Assembly: GCF_001945395.1 (NCBI RefSeq)
Contig: NZ_MSXV01000060.1
Coordinates: forward strand, 21,506 to 72,809
Length of the DNA stretch: 51,304 nt
Direction: 5' to 3'
Source: Pseudomonas sp. PA15(2017)
Lineage (GTDB): Bacteria; Pseudomonadota; Gammaproteobacteria; Pseudomonadales; Pseudomonadaceae
The position numbers and the translations under genes are program-made. The first letter of the stretch is position 1; each line of letters starts with the position of its first letter. Under the pieces are notes generated by a model. That model saw nothing but the letters and a program-made list of their open reading frames with translations, had not been told where the DNA came from and did no database searches. Shown here piece after piece: positions 25,344 to 33,975 of the stretch.

Positions 25344-26336
25344 ATGAAAAAAACCGCTTTGCGTGTCGGGCTCGCTGCCCTGTTCGCTGCCTGGCTGCCC
25401 ACCGCCGCGCACGCCGCCCCGCCCAAGGAAGTACGCCTGGACTACGCCTACTACGCGCCCACCAGCTTGGTGCTCAAGCAGCAAGGCTTGCTGGAAAAAG
25501 CGCTCGAACCCCAGGGCATCAGCGTCAAATGGGTCTTCAGCCAGGGCAGCAACCGCTCGCTGGAATACCTCAATGGTGGCAGCACCGATTTCGCTTCGAC
25601 CGCCGGCCTGGCCGCAGTGCTGAGCCGCGCCAATGGCGCGCCGATCAAGACCGTCTACGTGGCCAGCCGCCCGGAATGGACGGCGCTGGTGGTGCCCAAG
25701 GATTCGCCGATCCAGTCCGTGGCTGACCTCAAGGGCAAGAAGGTGGCGGCCACCAAGGGCACCGATCCCTTCCTGTTCCTGCTGCAGAGCCTGCAGAAAG
25801 CCGGGCTGAACAAGAGCGACGTGGAGATCGTTCACCTGCAACACCCCGATGGCCGCGTGGCCCTGGAGCGTGGTGACGTCCAGGCCTGGGCCGGGCTCGA
25901 CCCGCTGATGGCGTCGAGCGAGTTGCAGGCCGGCTCGCGCCTGCTGTATCGCAATCGCGATTTCAACAGTTACAGCGTGCTCAGCGTGACCGAAACCTTC
26001 GCCCAGCAGCAGCCAGCGTTGATCGAGCAGGTCATCGCCGCCTATGAGCAGGCCCGCCAGTGGGCCATCGCCAACCCGGATGCCTTGGCCCAGTTGCTCG
26101 CCGACGAAGCCAAGCTGCCGCTGGAAGTCGCCAGGCTGCAGCTGTCGCGTACCGACTTCAGCAACTCGCAGCCAGGCGCCGAACACGTCAACGCGCTGAA
26201 GGCGGCGGCCCAGATTCTGCTCGAAGAGGGGCTGGTGCGCCCGGGTACCGACGTCGCCGGGGTGGTCGATCAGCTGATCACGCCGCAGTTGGCGGCCAAG
26301 GTGATCGCGCGCTCCGTGGCCAAGGCAGGTAACTGA
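25344..26336 (+). CDS. Sulfonate ABC transporter, periplasmic binding protein (SsuA-like)
   Basis: A 330-residue SsuA/NMT1-family protein. The start at 25344 (MKKTALRVGLAALFAAWLP) is favoured over 25329 because GGAACAAG precedes it and the signal peptide then has a normal length. Blocks include VRLDYAYYAPTSLVLKQQGLLEKAL, GSNRSLEYLNGGSTDFAST, DLKGKKVAATKGTDPF and LERGDVQAWAGLDP. It is the first gene of a three-gene transporter operon with overlapping ends. Substrate probably a sulfonate or sulfate ester; the exact ligand is unknown. Confidence 0.88.
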   Translation: MKKTALRVGLAALFAAWLPTAAHAAPPKEVRLDYAYYAPTSLVLKQQGLLEKALEPQGISVKWVFSQGSNRSLEYLNGGSTDFASTAGLAAVLSRANGAPIKTVYVASRPEWTALVVPKDSPIQSVADLKGKKVAATKGTDPFLFLLQSLQKAGLNKSDVEIVHLQHPDGRVALERGDVQAWAGLDPLMASSELQAGSRLLYRNRDFNSYSVLSVTETFAQQQPALIEQVIAAYEQARQWAIANPDALAQLLADEAKLPLEVARLQLSRTDFSNSQPGAEHVNALKAAAQILLEEGLVRPGTDVAGVVDQLITPQLAAKVIARSVAKAGN

Positions 26337-27160
26337 TGATGAGGGCGCTAGGGTTCGTCATCAGCCGCGGCCTGCCCACCTCACGGCCCCGGCTGAACGA
26401 CCTGCGTGGCTGGGTGGTGCCGCTGCTGTTGCTGGCGCTGCTGGAAACCCTGGTGCGCACCGGCGTGCTGCCGAGCCACCAGATGCCGGCGCCCAGTCAA
26501 GTGGCGCAAACGCTCTACCTCCTGGCGCAAAGCGGCGAGCTGTGGCGTCACCTTGGCGCCAGCTTGCTGCGGGTCGGGGCCGGCTTCGTGATCGGCGCCG
26601 CGCTGGCCATCGTCATCGGTACCTGGGTCGGGCTGAGCCGGCGTGCCGAGGCGTATCTGGAACCGACCTTCCAGGCGCTGCGGGCGATTCCCAGCCTGGC
26701 CTGGGTGCCCTTGTTGCTGCTCTGGCTGGGCATCGACGAAACGCCAAAGATCGTGCTGATCGCCCTCGGCGCATTCTTTCCGGTGTACCTGGCGCTGCTA
26801 GCCGGTATCCGCAACATCGATCGCAAGCTGGTGGAAGTGGGGCAGCTCTACGGCTTGCCGCCACTGACCCTGGTGCGCCGCATTCTCTTGCCGGCCGCGC
26901 TGCCAAGCCTGTTCACCGGTCTGCGTGGCGCGCTGAGCCTGAGCTGGATGTTCCTGGTCGCCGCCGAACTGATCGCCGCCACCCGCGGCCTCGGTTACCT
27001 GCTCAGCGATGGTCGGGAAACCTCGCGCCCGGATCTGGTGATCGCCGCCATTGTGCTGCTGGCGCTGCTCGGAAAACTCAGCGACAGCTTGCTCAAAGCC
27101 TGGGAAAACCGCGCCCTGCGCTGGCGCGACAGCTATCAGGGTGGGGAGGGCGGAGCATGA
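26336..27160 (+). CDS. Sulfonate ABC transporter permease (SsuC-like)
   Basis: A 274-residue inner-membrane permease with about six helices. The EAA-type loop reads VEVGQLYGLPPLTLVRRILLPAALPS, and RAIPSLAWVPLLLLWLGI is the conserved segment of the SsuC/TauC group. Its ATG overlaps the stop of the binding-protein gene (TGATG), and its own stop overlaps the ATPase start (ATGA), showing translational coupling of the three genes. Confidence 0.9.
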   Translation: MMRALGFVISRGLPTSRPRLNDLRGWVVPLLLLALLETLVRTGVLPSHQMPAPSQVAQTLYLLAQSGELWRHLGASLLRVGAGFVIGAALAIVIGTWVGLSRRAEAYLEPTFQALRAIPSLAWVPLLLLWLGIDETPKIVLIALGAFFPVYLALLAGIRNIDRKLVEVGQLYGLPPLTLVRRILLPAALPSLFTGLRGALSLSWMFLVAAELIAATRGLGYLLSDGRETSRPDLVIAAIVLLALLGKLSDSLLKAWENRALRWRDSYQGGEGGA

Positions 27161-27888
27161 ATACGCTTCTGCAATTACACAATATTCATAAGGCCTTCGC
27201 CGATGTGCGGGTGCTCGAAGACGTCAGCCTGAGCCTCGCTAGCGGCGAAGTGGTCAGCCTGCTCGGCCCCAGCGGCTGCGGCAAGAGCACCCTGTTGCGC
27301 ATCGCCGCGGGGCTGGATCGTGAATACCAGGGCGATTTGCAGCTCGGCGCACACCTGCCGCGTGGGCGTGGCAACGGCATCGGTGTGGTGTTCCAGGAGC
27401 CGCGGCTGATGCCCTGGCTGAGCGTGGCGCAGAACGTCGGCTTTGCCGATGGCTGGATCGCCGAGGACAAATGGGTACAGCAACTGCTGCGTGACGTCGG
27501 CCTGCAGGGGCGCGGTGAGGCCTTGCCCAAGCAGTTGTCCGGCGGCCAGGCGCAGCGTGTGGCGATTGCCCGGGCGCTGTACGGCAAACCCCAGGTGCTG
27601 CTGCTCGATGAACCGTTCAGCGCGGTGGATGCCTTCACGCGGATGAAATTGCAGGACCTGGTGGCCGAGCTGGCTGCCCGCTACGGGATTGCCGTGCTGC
27701 TGGTCACCCATGATCTGGACGAGGCGTTCTACCTGAGCGATCGCGTGCTGATTCTCGGCGGTGCGCCCAGCCGTTTGCAGCGTGAGCTGGCGGTGCCGTT
27801 ACCGCGTCCCCGTGATCGTCGCTCGCCACAGCTGGCGCAGTTACGCGGTGAGGCGCTGACGGAGCTGTATCAATCCAATGCGCTATAG
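27157..27888 (+). CDS. Sulfonate ABC transporter ATP-binding protein (SsuB-like)
   Basis: A 243-residue ABC ATPase with Walker A GPSGCGKST, Q-loop FQEPRLMPW (the EPRL form is typical of the SsuB/TauB group), signature LSGGQAQRVAIARAL, Walker B VLLLDEPFSAVD and H-loop VTHDLDEA. Last gene of the transporter operon. A REP palindrome follows 12 bases after the stop. Confidence 0.92.
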   Translation: MNTLLQLHNIHKAFADVRVLEDVSLSLASGEVVSLLGPSGCGKSTLLRIAAGLDREYQGDLQLGAHLPRGRGNGIGVVFQEPRLMPWLSVAQNVGFADGWIAEDKWVQQLLRDVGLQGRGEALPKQLSGGQAQRVAIARALYGKPQVLLLDEPFSAVDAFTRMKLQDLVAELAARYGIAVLLVTHDLDEAFYLSDRVLILGGAPSRLQRELAVPLPRPRDRRSPQLAQLRGEALTELYQSNAL

Positions 27889-27900
27889 CAGCGCAGTATC

Positions 27901-27950
27901 TGTGGGAGCGGGCCATGCCCGCGAAAAATCACGGGTATGGCCCGCTCCCA
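27901..27950. repeat. Pseudomonas REP-type palindrome
   Basis: A 50-bp near-perfect palindrome: tgtgggagcgggccatgccc, a short centre with gaaaaatc, and the complementary arm. Nearly the same sequence recurs at 30182-30234. It may act as a weak terminator or mRNA stabiliser for the transporter operon. Confidence 0.85.
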
Positions 27951-28087
27951 CCGGTAAAACAACAATCTCTGCTTTCGCCTTTTAACAGCACGTGTGCATG
28001 TGCCCAGAAAGATCATGAGCAGGTGCTTATGGCCGTTTTGCAGCTAAAGGAAATAAAACCCGGCATGCAGATCTTGAGCAGGCGCTA

Positions 28088-28113
28088 AGCGCCCGCCGTT
28101 CCGGGCGGGCGCT
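28088..28113 (-). terminator. Hairpin at the end of the sulfurtransferase gene
   Basis: A perfect stem agcgcccgcc / gggcgggcgct with a five-base loop, seven bases after the stop codon of the minus-strand sulfurtransferase gene. There is no T tract, so efficient termination is not certain. Confidence 0.5.
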
Positions 28114-28119
28114 CGGGCG

Positions 28120-28971
28120 TCACACCACGCCAGTGGCCTTTGGCGTATCGGCGCGGCTGCCCCATTCGGTCCAGGAGCCGTCGTACAGGGCGCCTTCCGG
28201 CAGCCCGGCGACTTCCAGGCCCAGCAGCAGTACCGCTGCGGTAACGCCGCTGCCGCAACTGGTGATCACTGCCTTCTTGCCATCGACACCCGCGGCGCTG
28301 AACAAGGTACGCAGGGTATCCGCTGGTTGCAGGGTGTGATCGCTGCGCAAAAGCCGACTGTAGGGCAGGTTCTGGCTGCCGGGAATGTGCCCAGAGGCGA
28401 CCCCCGGACGCGCTTCGGCAGTACTGCCATCGAAGCGGTTGGCGGCGCGGGCGTCGAGAATCAGCGTGTCGTCACGCTCGATTGCCTCCAGCACATCGCC
28501 CAGGCCCCGTACCTTGCGGCTGTGCACCTTGACCTGGAAGCTGCGTTCGCTGGCGGCTGTCGGTTCACCGGCTTCAGTGGCGCGCTGCTCGGCCAGCCAT
28601 TTGGGCAAGCCGCCATCGAGCACGGCGACCTGCCGATGGCCGAAATAGCGAAACAGCCACCAGGCGCGGGCGGCGGAAAACAGCCCCTTCTGGTCGTAGA
28701 CCACCACGCGGGTGTCGTTGCCCACGCCTTCGGCGCCGATCAGCCGCGCGAAGCGACCCTGGGACGGTACGGTGTGCGGCAGCGGGGTGTCGGGGTCGGA
28801 AAAAGCGTCGATATCGAAGAAGCGGGCGCCGGGAATGTGCGCCTTCAGGTACTCGGCACGGCCATTCTTCGCTTCGTTGGGCAGGTAGGTGCTGGCGTCG
28901 AACAGCACCACGTCCGGGGCATTGCCTTCGCTGGCCAGCCAGTCGGTTGTTACCAGGGGTGCAAACGTCAT
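28120..28971 (-). CDS. sseA: 3-mercaptopyruvate sulfurtransferase
   Basis: A 283-residue protein with tandem rhodanese domains. It transfers sulfur from 3-mercaptopyruvate to thiols or cyanide. The active-site loop CGSGVTA carries the persulfide cysteine at residue 239, and its CG(S/T)GVT sequence is that of mercaptopyruvate sulfurtransferases rather than thiosulfate rhodaneses. The first domain has the usual HIPGARFFDIDAFSDPDTPLPH block. AAAGGAG precedes the start. It sits next to the sulfur region but as a separate unit. Confidence 0.92.
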   Translation of the reverse strand: MTFAPLVTTDWLASEGNAPDVVLFDASTYLPNEAKNGRAEYLKAHIPGARFFDIDAFSDPDTPLPHTVPSQGRFARLIGAEGVGNDTRVVVYDQKGLFSAARAWWLFRYFGHRQVAVLDGGLPKWLAEQRATEAGEPTAASERSFQVKVHSRKVRGLGDVLEAIERDDTLILDARAANRFDGSTAEARPGVASGHIPGSQNLPYSRLLRSDHTLQPADTLRTLFSAAGVDGKKAVITSCGSGVTAAVLLLGLEVAGLPEGALYDGSWTEWGSRADTPKATGVV

Positions 28972-29081
28972 CCTTTTTCTCCTTTCGCAGCGTTGGCGTC
29001 CATCCTGCCACCTTGAAAGGAACGGCGCAGCCCCTGGCGACCGGCTGTAGCAGACCGATTGTGCCTATGCATAGAACGCGA

Positions 29082-29360
29082 TCAGTCGCGAAAGAACACT
29101 TGCACCAGGTGATAACCGAACTGGCTCTTGATCGGCCCGTGCACGTCGCGCAACGGTTTCTTGAAGATCACCTGATCGATCACCCGCACCATCTGTCCGG
29201 GCCGTACCTCGCCCAGGTCGCCGCCTTTCTTGCCGGACGGGCAGGTCGAGTACTTGCGCGCCAGGATGTCGAAGGCCTCGCCGCCTGCAATGCGCTTTTT
29301 CAGAGCAGCGGCTTGCGCCTCGGTCTTGACCAGAATGTGTCGGGCCATTGCCTTTGTCAT
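29082..29360 (-). CDS. ppiC: Parvulin-type peptidyl-prolyl cis-trans isomerase C
   Basis: A 92-residue single-domain cytoplasmic parvulin catalysing isomerisation of X-Pro bonds. Blocks: ARHILVKTEAQA at the start, then YSTCPSGKKGGDLGEVRPGQMV, GPIKSQFGYHLVQV at the end. The length equals the usual 92-93 residues of PpiC. GAGG precedes the ATG at 29360. Confidence 0.93.
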   Translation of the reverse strand: MTKAMARHILVKTEAQAAALKKRIAGGEAFDILARKYSTCPSGKKGGDLGEVRPGQMVRVIDQVIFKKPLRDVHGPIKSQFGYHLVQVFFRD

Positions 29361-29500
29361 GACAGGTTCCTCAGTTCTCGGGCGCGTATTGTGCCAGTAT
29401 CCGCAGCGCCAGCTAAATGGCGCCGTTTATACGGCCCAGTTAAGCCGTGGCTTTCGGCGAATCTTGGCTAATGTAATCGCTTCAGTCGACGGAAGGCTGT

Positions 29501-30049
29501 TCATGGATCTCCACGCAATGCTGAAAATCCTCTAGTCGAGACCAGGCTCTCGTGGGCTTCGATGATGCTCAGCAGATCGGTCAGCGTGCTGGCCAGATAG
29601 CGGCCGGCGCGGTAGTCAGCTTTCACCGCTTCGCCGCCTTCGACTACCGCTTGCGGCTGCTCGACGAAACGGCCGATCAGCTCGAACTCGTCGTCGAGTA
29701 CCAGCACCAGCGGAATCGAGATGCGCTCAAGCTTCAGCGGTGTTTTCAACGCCTGCTCGGCGCGGGCCTTGGATATGATCGCCAGGCCCACCTGGGGCTG
29801 CAGGTGCTGCAGGTGGTCAATCGCGGCGAGATTGAGCTGGCAGTCCGGGCACCACATTTCGCCGGCAGCGAGCAGGTGGTAGCGGCCTTGGATGGCTGCC
29901 GCGCGCTGATGTGTCTCGGCGCTCAGCGCGTCGGCCCGACTGAGCAGTGCCTGGGCAGTTCGTACTGTCTCTATTTCGGCAGGCAGGCCGCGGCTGGCGA
30001 AGGCCTCGAAGCGCTCGCCGATGGCGATAAGGTCCTGATAGCTGGGCAT
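29501..30049 (-). CDS. Thioredoxin-family protein
   Basis: A 182-residue cytoplasmic protein with a WCPDC redox motif near residue 66 (AAGEMWCPDCQLNLAAID) and a downstream thioredoxin-like strand with a cis-Pro-type segment (ISIPLVLVLDD). It starts at 30049, with GGAG upstream (an upstream extension to 30160 has no support). I do not recognise a specific named family. It is probably a disulfide reductase or a redox-linked adaptor. Confidence 0.75.
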   Translation of the reverse strand: MPSYQDLIAIGERFEAFASRGLPAEIETVRTAQALLSRADALSAETHQRAAAIQGRYHLLAAGEMWCPDCQLNLAAIDHLQHLQPQVGLAIISKARAEQALKTPLKLERISIPLVLVLDDEFELIGRFVEQPQAVVEGGEAVKADYRAGRYLASTLTDLLSIIEAHESLVSTRGFSALRGDP

Positions 30050-30181
30050 GGGAGGCTCCTGTGAGGCGGTGCTGCATTCCAGCAGCAAAGCCTCACTGCG
30101 GCAACCGCCTTGGAGTCTATTCACGATTCTTGCGCGTCTGAAGCGGCAACAACAAGGCAATAACGGTCATGACTGATTCAT

Positions 30182-30234
30182 TGTGGGAACGGGCCATGCC
30201 CGCGAAAAATCACGGGCATGGCCCGTTCCCACAA
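30182..30234. repeat. Pseudomonas REP-type palindrome
   Basis: A perfect palindrome of about 53 bp (tgtgggaacgggccatgccc, centre gaaaaatc, complementary arm), close to the copy at 27901. It lies between the thioredoxin-like gene's promoter side and the 3' end of the solute-binding gene. Confidence 0.85.
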
Positions 30235-30306
30235 GTGGCTGTCGGCCGTCCATTTTCGCCACTTACCTGCCATGAATGACTATCAGCAGGTTCTTGGCGG
30301 TGGCCC

Positions 30307-31030
30307 TTAGCGGTTGGGCACGTAGCGTTCGATAATGCGCTGCAGGCTGCCGTCGGCGCGCATACCTTCGAGGGCGTCGTGGACGGGTCGAACCAGGAGC
30401 GGGTCGCAGCAGCGAGCAGGCGATGAACATATCCTGTGGCGCGAGCAGGGCACTCATGGCCAGCGCCGGCCCGTCGTCCCACTGGTGGCGGCCTTCCAGA
30501 TCGGTGGTGAACCAGGCGTCCACCCGGCCGCGTCTGACCAGCTGAATCGGCCGGTCGCCTAGTTTCAGGGCATACAACTGATCAGGCGTGAAGCCGGCGC
30601 GCCTGAGGATTTCTTCCTGAGCCGAACCCAGGCCGACGGCCACCAGGTGATAGCGCTGGCGCGCCTCCTCCAGGCTGGCAACCGGGTCGTCAAGGGTGAA
30701 GAAGGCGCGGTATAACGGCTGGATATTGACCACCCAGGTGTAGAGGGCCTCGCGCTCGGTGGTTCTGGACAGGGGCACGATCAACGCATCGTGCAGTTCC
30801 TGGGTGCGCCTCTGGGCTCTGGGCCAGGGCATGTTCTGCAGTGCCACGCGGTAGCCGGCACGCTGCAGCGCCATGATGGCGGCGTCGCCGGTAATGCCGT
30901 GGCCATCCTCGCGTTGCAACGCCAAGGGTGGAGCGTCTGGCATGAACAGCTGGATGGTGCGCGGTTCGGCGACTGCCGAGCAGCACAGCAGCAATGGCAA
31001 CAGGCAGGTGAGCAGGCGCAACGTAGGCAT
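30307..31030 (-). pseudogene. Periplasmic amino-acid-type solute-binding protein, frameshifted near the C-terminus
   Basis: Signal peptide MPTLRLLTCLLPLLLCCSAVA, then a small SBP_bac_3-like domain (MPDAPPLALQREDGHGITGDAAIMALQRAGY, MPWPRAQRRTQEL). The frame is normal to about 30418 (PQDMFIACS). There, within gcagcagcgagc at 30405-30417, a one-base indel sends it into an Arg-rich tail ending at 30263. In the corrected frame it ends with a typical CDPLLVRPVHDALEGMRADG, then LQRIIERYVPNR and a stop at 30307. It is either a decayed gene or a sequencing error. There is no transporter beside it, and related proteins often act alone. Confidence 0.7.
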
Positions 31031-31160
31031 CCCTTGGTGTTATGCCATGAGTATAGGAACTGCCTGGCGGGATATCCGCGAGCCCATGACCATTGGCCAG
31101 CAAAAGCGACGAGTTGCCGTCGGGGCGTGATTGCCCGGGTGGCGGGCCCGGGCAATAGGG

Positions 31161-33116
31161 TCAGTGCTGCAGTTGCGGCAGGTCGCGATACAGCTCCAGC
31201 GCCTGGGGATTGGCCAGGGCATCGGTGTTCTTCACCGGTTTGCCATGCACCACGTTGCGCACCGCCAGCTCGACGATCTTGCCGCTGATGGTGCGTGGAA
31301 TGTCGGCCACCGCAACGATGCGCGCAGGCACGTGACGCGGCGTGGTGTTGGCGCGGATAACCTGGCAGATCTGCTTCTGCAGCCATTCGTCAAGCGTCAC
31401 GCCATCGCGCAGGCGCACGAACAGCACCACGCGCACGTCGCCGTCCCATTCCTGGCCGATGGCGATGGATTCGAGCACCTGCTCGACCTTTTCCACCTGG
31501 CGGTAGATCTCGGCCGTGCCGATGCGCACGCCGCCGGGGTTGAGCACGGCGTCGGAACGGCCGTGGATGATCAGCCCGCCGGTAGGCGTTTGTTCGGCGT
31601 AGTCACCGTGAGCCCAGACGCCGGGAAAGGTCTCGAAGTAGGCGCTGTGAAACTTCTCGCCGTCGGCGTCGTTCCAGAAGCCCACCGGCATGGAGGTGAA
31701 GTGCCTGGCGCAGACCAGTTCGCCTTTCTCGCCGATCACCGCGTTGCCGGCGTCGTCCCACACCTGCACGTCCATGCCCAGGCCTTTGCACTGTATTTCC
31801 CCGCGGTACACCGGTGAAACCGGGTTGCCGAGGGCGAAGCACGAGACGATGTCGGTGCCCCCGGAAATGGACGACAGGCAGACATCGGCCTTGATGTCGC
31901 GGTACACGTAGTCGAAGCTTTCGTGGGTCAGGGGCGAACCGGTAGAGAGAATCGCCTTGAGGCGACGCAACTCGTGAGTTTCGCGCGGTTTGGCACCGGC
32001 CTTTTCCAGGGCGGCGATGAACTTGGCGCTGGTGCCGAACACGCTGATGCCCTCGGCATCGATCAGGTCGACCAGCCGCGTGGGTTCGGGGTGGAACGGC
32101 GAGCCGTCGTACAGCACCAGGGTGGCGCCCAGGGCCAGGCCGGAAACCAGCCAGTTCCACATCATCCAGCCACAGGTGGTGTAGTAGAACAGGATGTCCT
32201 CGGCCGTTACGTCGCTGTGCAGGCCGAGCTCCTTGACGTGCTGCAGCAGCGTGCCGCCAGCGCCATGGACGATGCACTTGGGCACGCCGGTGGTGCCGCT
32301 GGAGTAGAGGATATATAGCGGGTGCGCGAACGGCACCGGGGTAAAGGTCGGCTCGCCCTGGGCCTGGTAGAAATCCTCCCAGCAGGCAACTTGTGCCTGA
32401 GTCTTGAAGTCGTCGGCCTGGCAGCCAGTGTTGGCATAGGGCACGACCACCAACTGCTGCAGGCCCCGCAGGTGGGTGAGAATCTCGTTGAGCTTGTCGC
32501 TCAGGTCGAGGTTCTTGCCGGCGTAGCGGTAGCCCGCGCAGGCGATCAGCACCTTGGGCTCGATCTGCCCGAACCGGTCGATCACCCCTTGAGTGCCGAA
32601 GTCCGGCGAACAGCTCGACCAGGTGGCACCGAGGCTGGCGGTGGCGAGCATACCGACCAGGGTTTGCCAGGTATTGGGCATAAAGGCCGCAACCCGGTCG
32701 CCGACGCCCACGCCAGCGGCACGCAGGCTGCGTTGCAAACCGGCGACGTGAGTGGCCAGTTGTGCGTAACTGAGTTGCTCGCGGCTGCCGTCTTCGCCGA
32801 TGGCGATGATGGCCGGGTGATCGTCACGGCGGCGCAACAGATGCTCGGCGAAGTTCAGCGTGGCACCGGGGAACCAGTGGGCGCTGGGCATCGCCGCGCC
32901 TTCTTCGAGTACCGCCCGCGGCGCCTGGTCGAAGCGCACGTCGAAGACTTCGACGATGGCCTGCCAGAACGCCTCGCGCTCGCTCACGCTCCAGGCGTGC
33001 AGCGCCGGGTAATCGACCAGCTCCAGGCCATGGCGCTGGTTGACGAAGCGCCGAAAAGCGTCCATCCGGGTGCTGCCGATGCGGGCTGCCGTGGGGGTCC
33101 AAAGCGGTTGCTGCAT
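31161..33116 (-). CDS. Acetoacetyl-CoA synthetase
   Basis: A 651-residue ANL-superfamily enzyme that activates acetoacetate with ATP and CoA. Motifs are ILYSSGTTGVPKCIVHG (P-loop, about residue 263), the SSISGGTDIVSCF block, and HGDYAEQ with a C-terminal PRTISGKIVELAVRN carrying the catalytic lysine. The N-terminal LWTPTAARIGSTRMDAFRRFV is specific to acetoacetyl-CoA synthetases. AGAGGTAA precedes the start. It completes the 3-hydroxybutyrate pathway encoded by the next genes: 3-hydroxybutyrate to acetoacetate to acetoacetyl-CoA. It is the last gene of the operon. Confidence 0.93.
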   Translation of the reverse strand: MQQPLWTPTAARIGSTRMDAFRRFVNQRHGLELVDYPALHAWSVSEREAFWQAIVEVFDVRFDQAPRAVLEEGAAMPSAHWFPGATLNFAEHLLRRRDDHPAIIAIGEDGSREQLSYAQLATHVAGLQRSLRAAGVGVGDRVAAFMPNTWQTLVGMLATASLGATWSSCSPDFGTQGVIDRFGQIEPKVLIACAGYRYAGKNLDLSDKLNEILTHLRGLQQLVVVPYANTGCQADDFKTQAQVACWEDFYQAQGEPTFTPVPFAHPLYILYSSGTTGVPKCIVHGAGGTLLQHVKELGLHSDVTAEDILFYYTTCGWMMWNWLVSGLALGATLVLYDGSPFHPEPTRLVDLIDAEGISVFGTSAKFIAALEKAGAKPRETHELRRLKAILSTGSPLTHESFDYVYRDIKADVCLSSISGGTDIVSCFALGNPVSPVYRGEIQCKGLGMDVQVWDDAGNAVIGEKGELVCARHFTSMPVGFWNDADGEKFHSAYFETFPGVWAHGDYAEQTPTGGLIIHGRSDAVLNPGGVRIGTAEIYRQVEKVEQVLESIAIGQEWDGDVRVVLFVRLRDGVTLDEWLQKQICQVIRANTTPRHVPARIVAVADIPRTISGKIVELAVRNVVHGKPVKNTDALANPQALELYRDLPQLQH

Positions 33117-33161
33117 GGGGTTACCTCTTGGTTCTTGTCGTTTGGGCTGCAGTCTAGCGCG

Positions 33162-33932
33162 TTACTGCGCCAGCCAACCGCCATCCATGTTCCAGGCCGC
33201 GCCGCGTACTTGGGCCGCGGCGTCGCTGCACAGGAACAGCGCCAGCTCACCGAGCTGCCGGGGCGTGACGAATTCCAGCGAGGGCTGTTTTTCGGCGAGC
33301 AGATTGCGCCGCTCACCCTCGCTGTCACCGCTTTCGGCGGCGCGCGCATCGATCTGCGCCTGCACCAGAGGCGTCAGCACCCAGCCGGGGCAAATGGCGT
33401 TGCAGGTGATGCCGGTGGTGGCGGTTTCCAACGCCACCGATTTGCTCAAACCGACCAGCCCATGTTTGGCCGCCACGTAGGCGCTCTTGCCGGCAGAGGC
33501 GGCCAGGCCGTGGGCCGAGGCGATATTGACGATGCGCCCCCAGTTGCGCTGACGCATGCCGGGCAGCGCCACGCGGGTGGTGTGGAAGGCCGAGGACAGG
33601 TTGATGGCGATGATCGCGTCCCAGCGTTCCGGGGCGAAATGCTCCACGGGCGAAACGTGCTGGATGCCGGCGTTGTTGACCAGAATGTCGATGGCGCCGA
33701 ACTCACGCTCGGCGTAGGCGATCATCGCTTCAATCTGCTGCGGGTCGCTCATGTCCGCGGGATGGTGAAGCACCCTGCCGCCAGATGCGGCCACGCTGTC
33801 GATGGCCACCCGAGCGTCGCCGAAACCATTGAGCAGCAGATCGGCGCCGGCTTCGGCCAGCACCTGGGCGATACCCAGGCCGATGCCGCTGGTGGAGCCG
33901 GTGACCAATGCGGTCTTGCCTTTGAGGTTCAT
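33162..33932 (-). CDS. hbdH: 3-hydroxybutyrate dehydrogenase
   Basis: A 256-residue classical short-chain dehydrogenase oxidising D-3-hydroxybutyrate to acetoacetate with NAD. It has the TGSTSGIGLG cofactor motif, NNAGIQH, catalytic Ser in NIASAHG, YVAAK with the catalytic Tyr and Lys, and the C-terminal lid ending AAWNMDGGWLAQ. It lies between the permease and the synthetase genes in one transcription unit. Confidence 0.95.
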   Translation of the reverse strand: MNLKGKTALVTGSTSGIGLGIAQVLAEAGADLLLNGFGDARVAIDSVAASGGRVLHHPADMSDPQQIEAMIAYAEREFGAIDILVNNAGIQHVSPVEHFAPERWDAIIAINLSSAFHTTRVALPGMRQRNWGRIVNIASAHGLAASAGKSAYVAAKHGLVGLSKSVALETATTGITCNAICPGWVLTPLVQAQIDARAAESGDSEGERRNLLAEKQPSLEFVTPRQLGELALFLCSDAAAQVRGAAWNMDGGWLAQ

Positions 33933-33975
33933 ATCAACTCCTTAAGTGCGCAGCGAGCCGCGCCTCTCACGAAAA

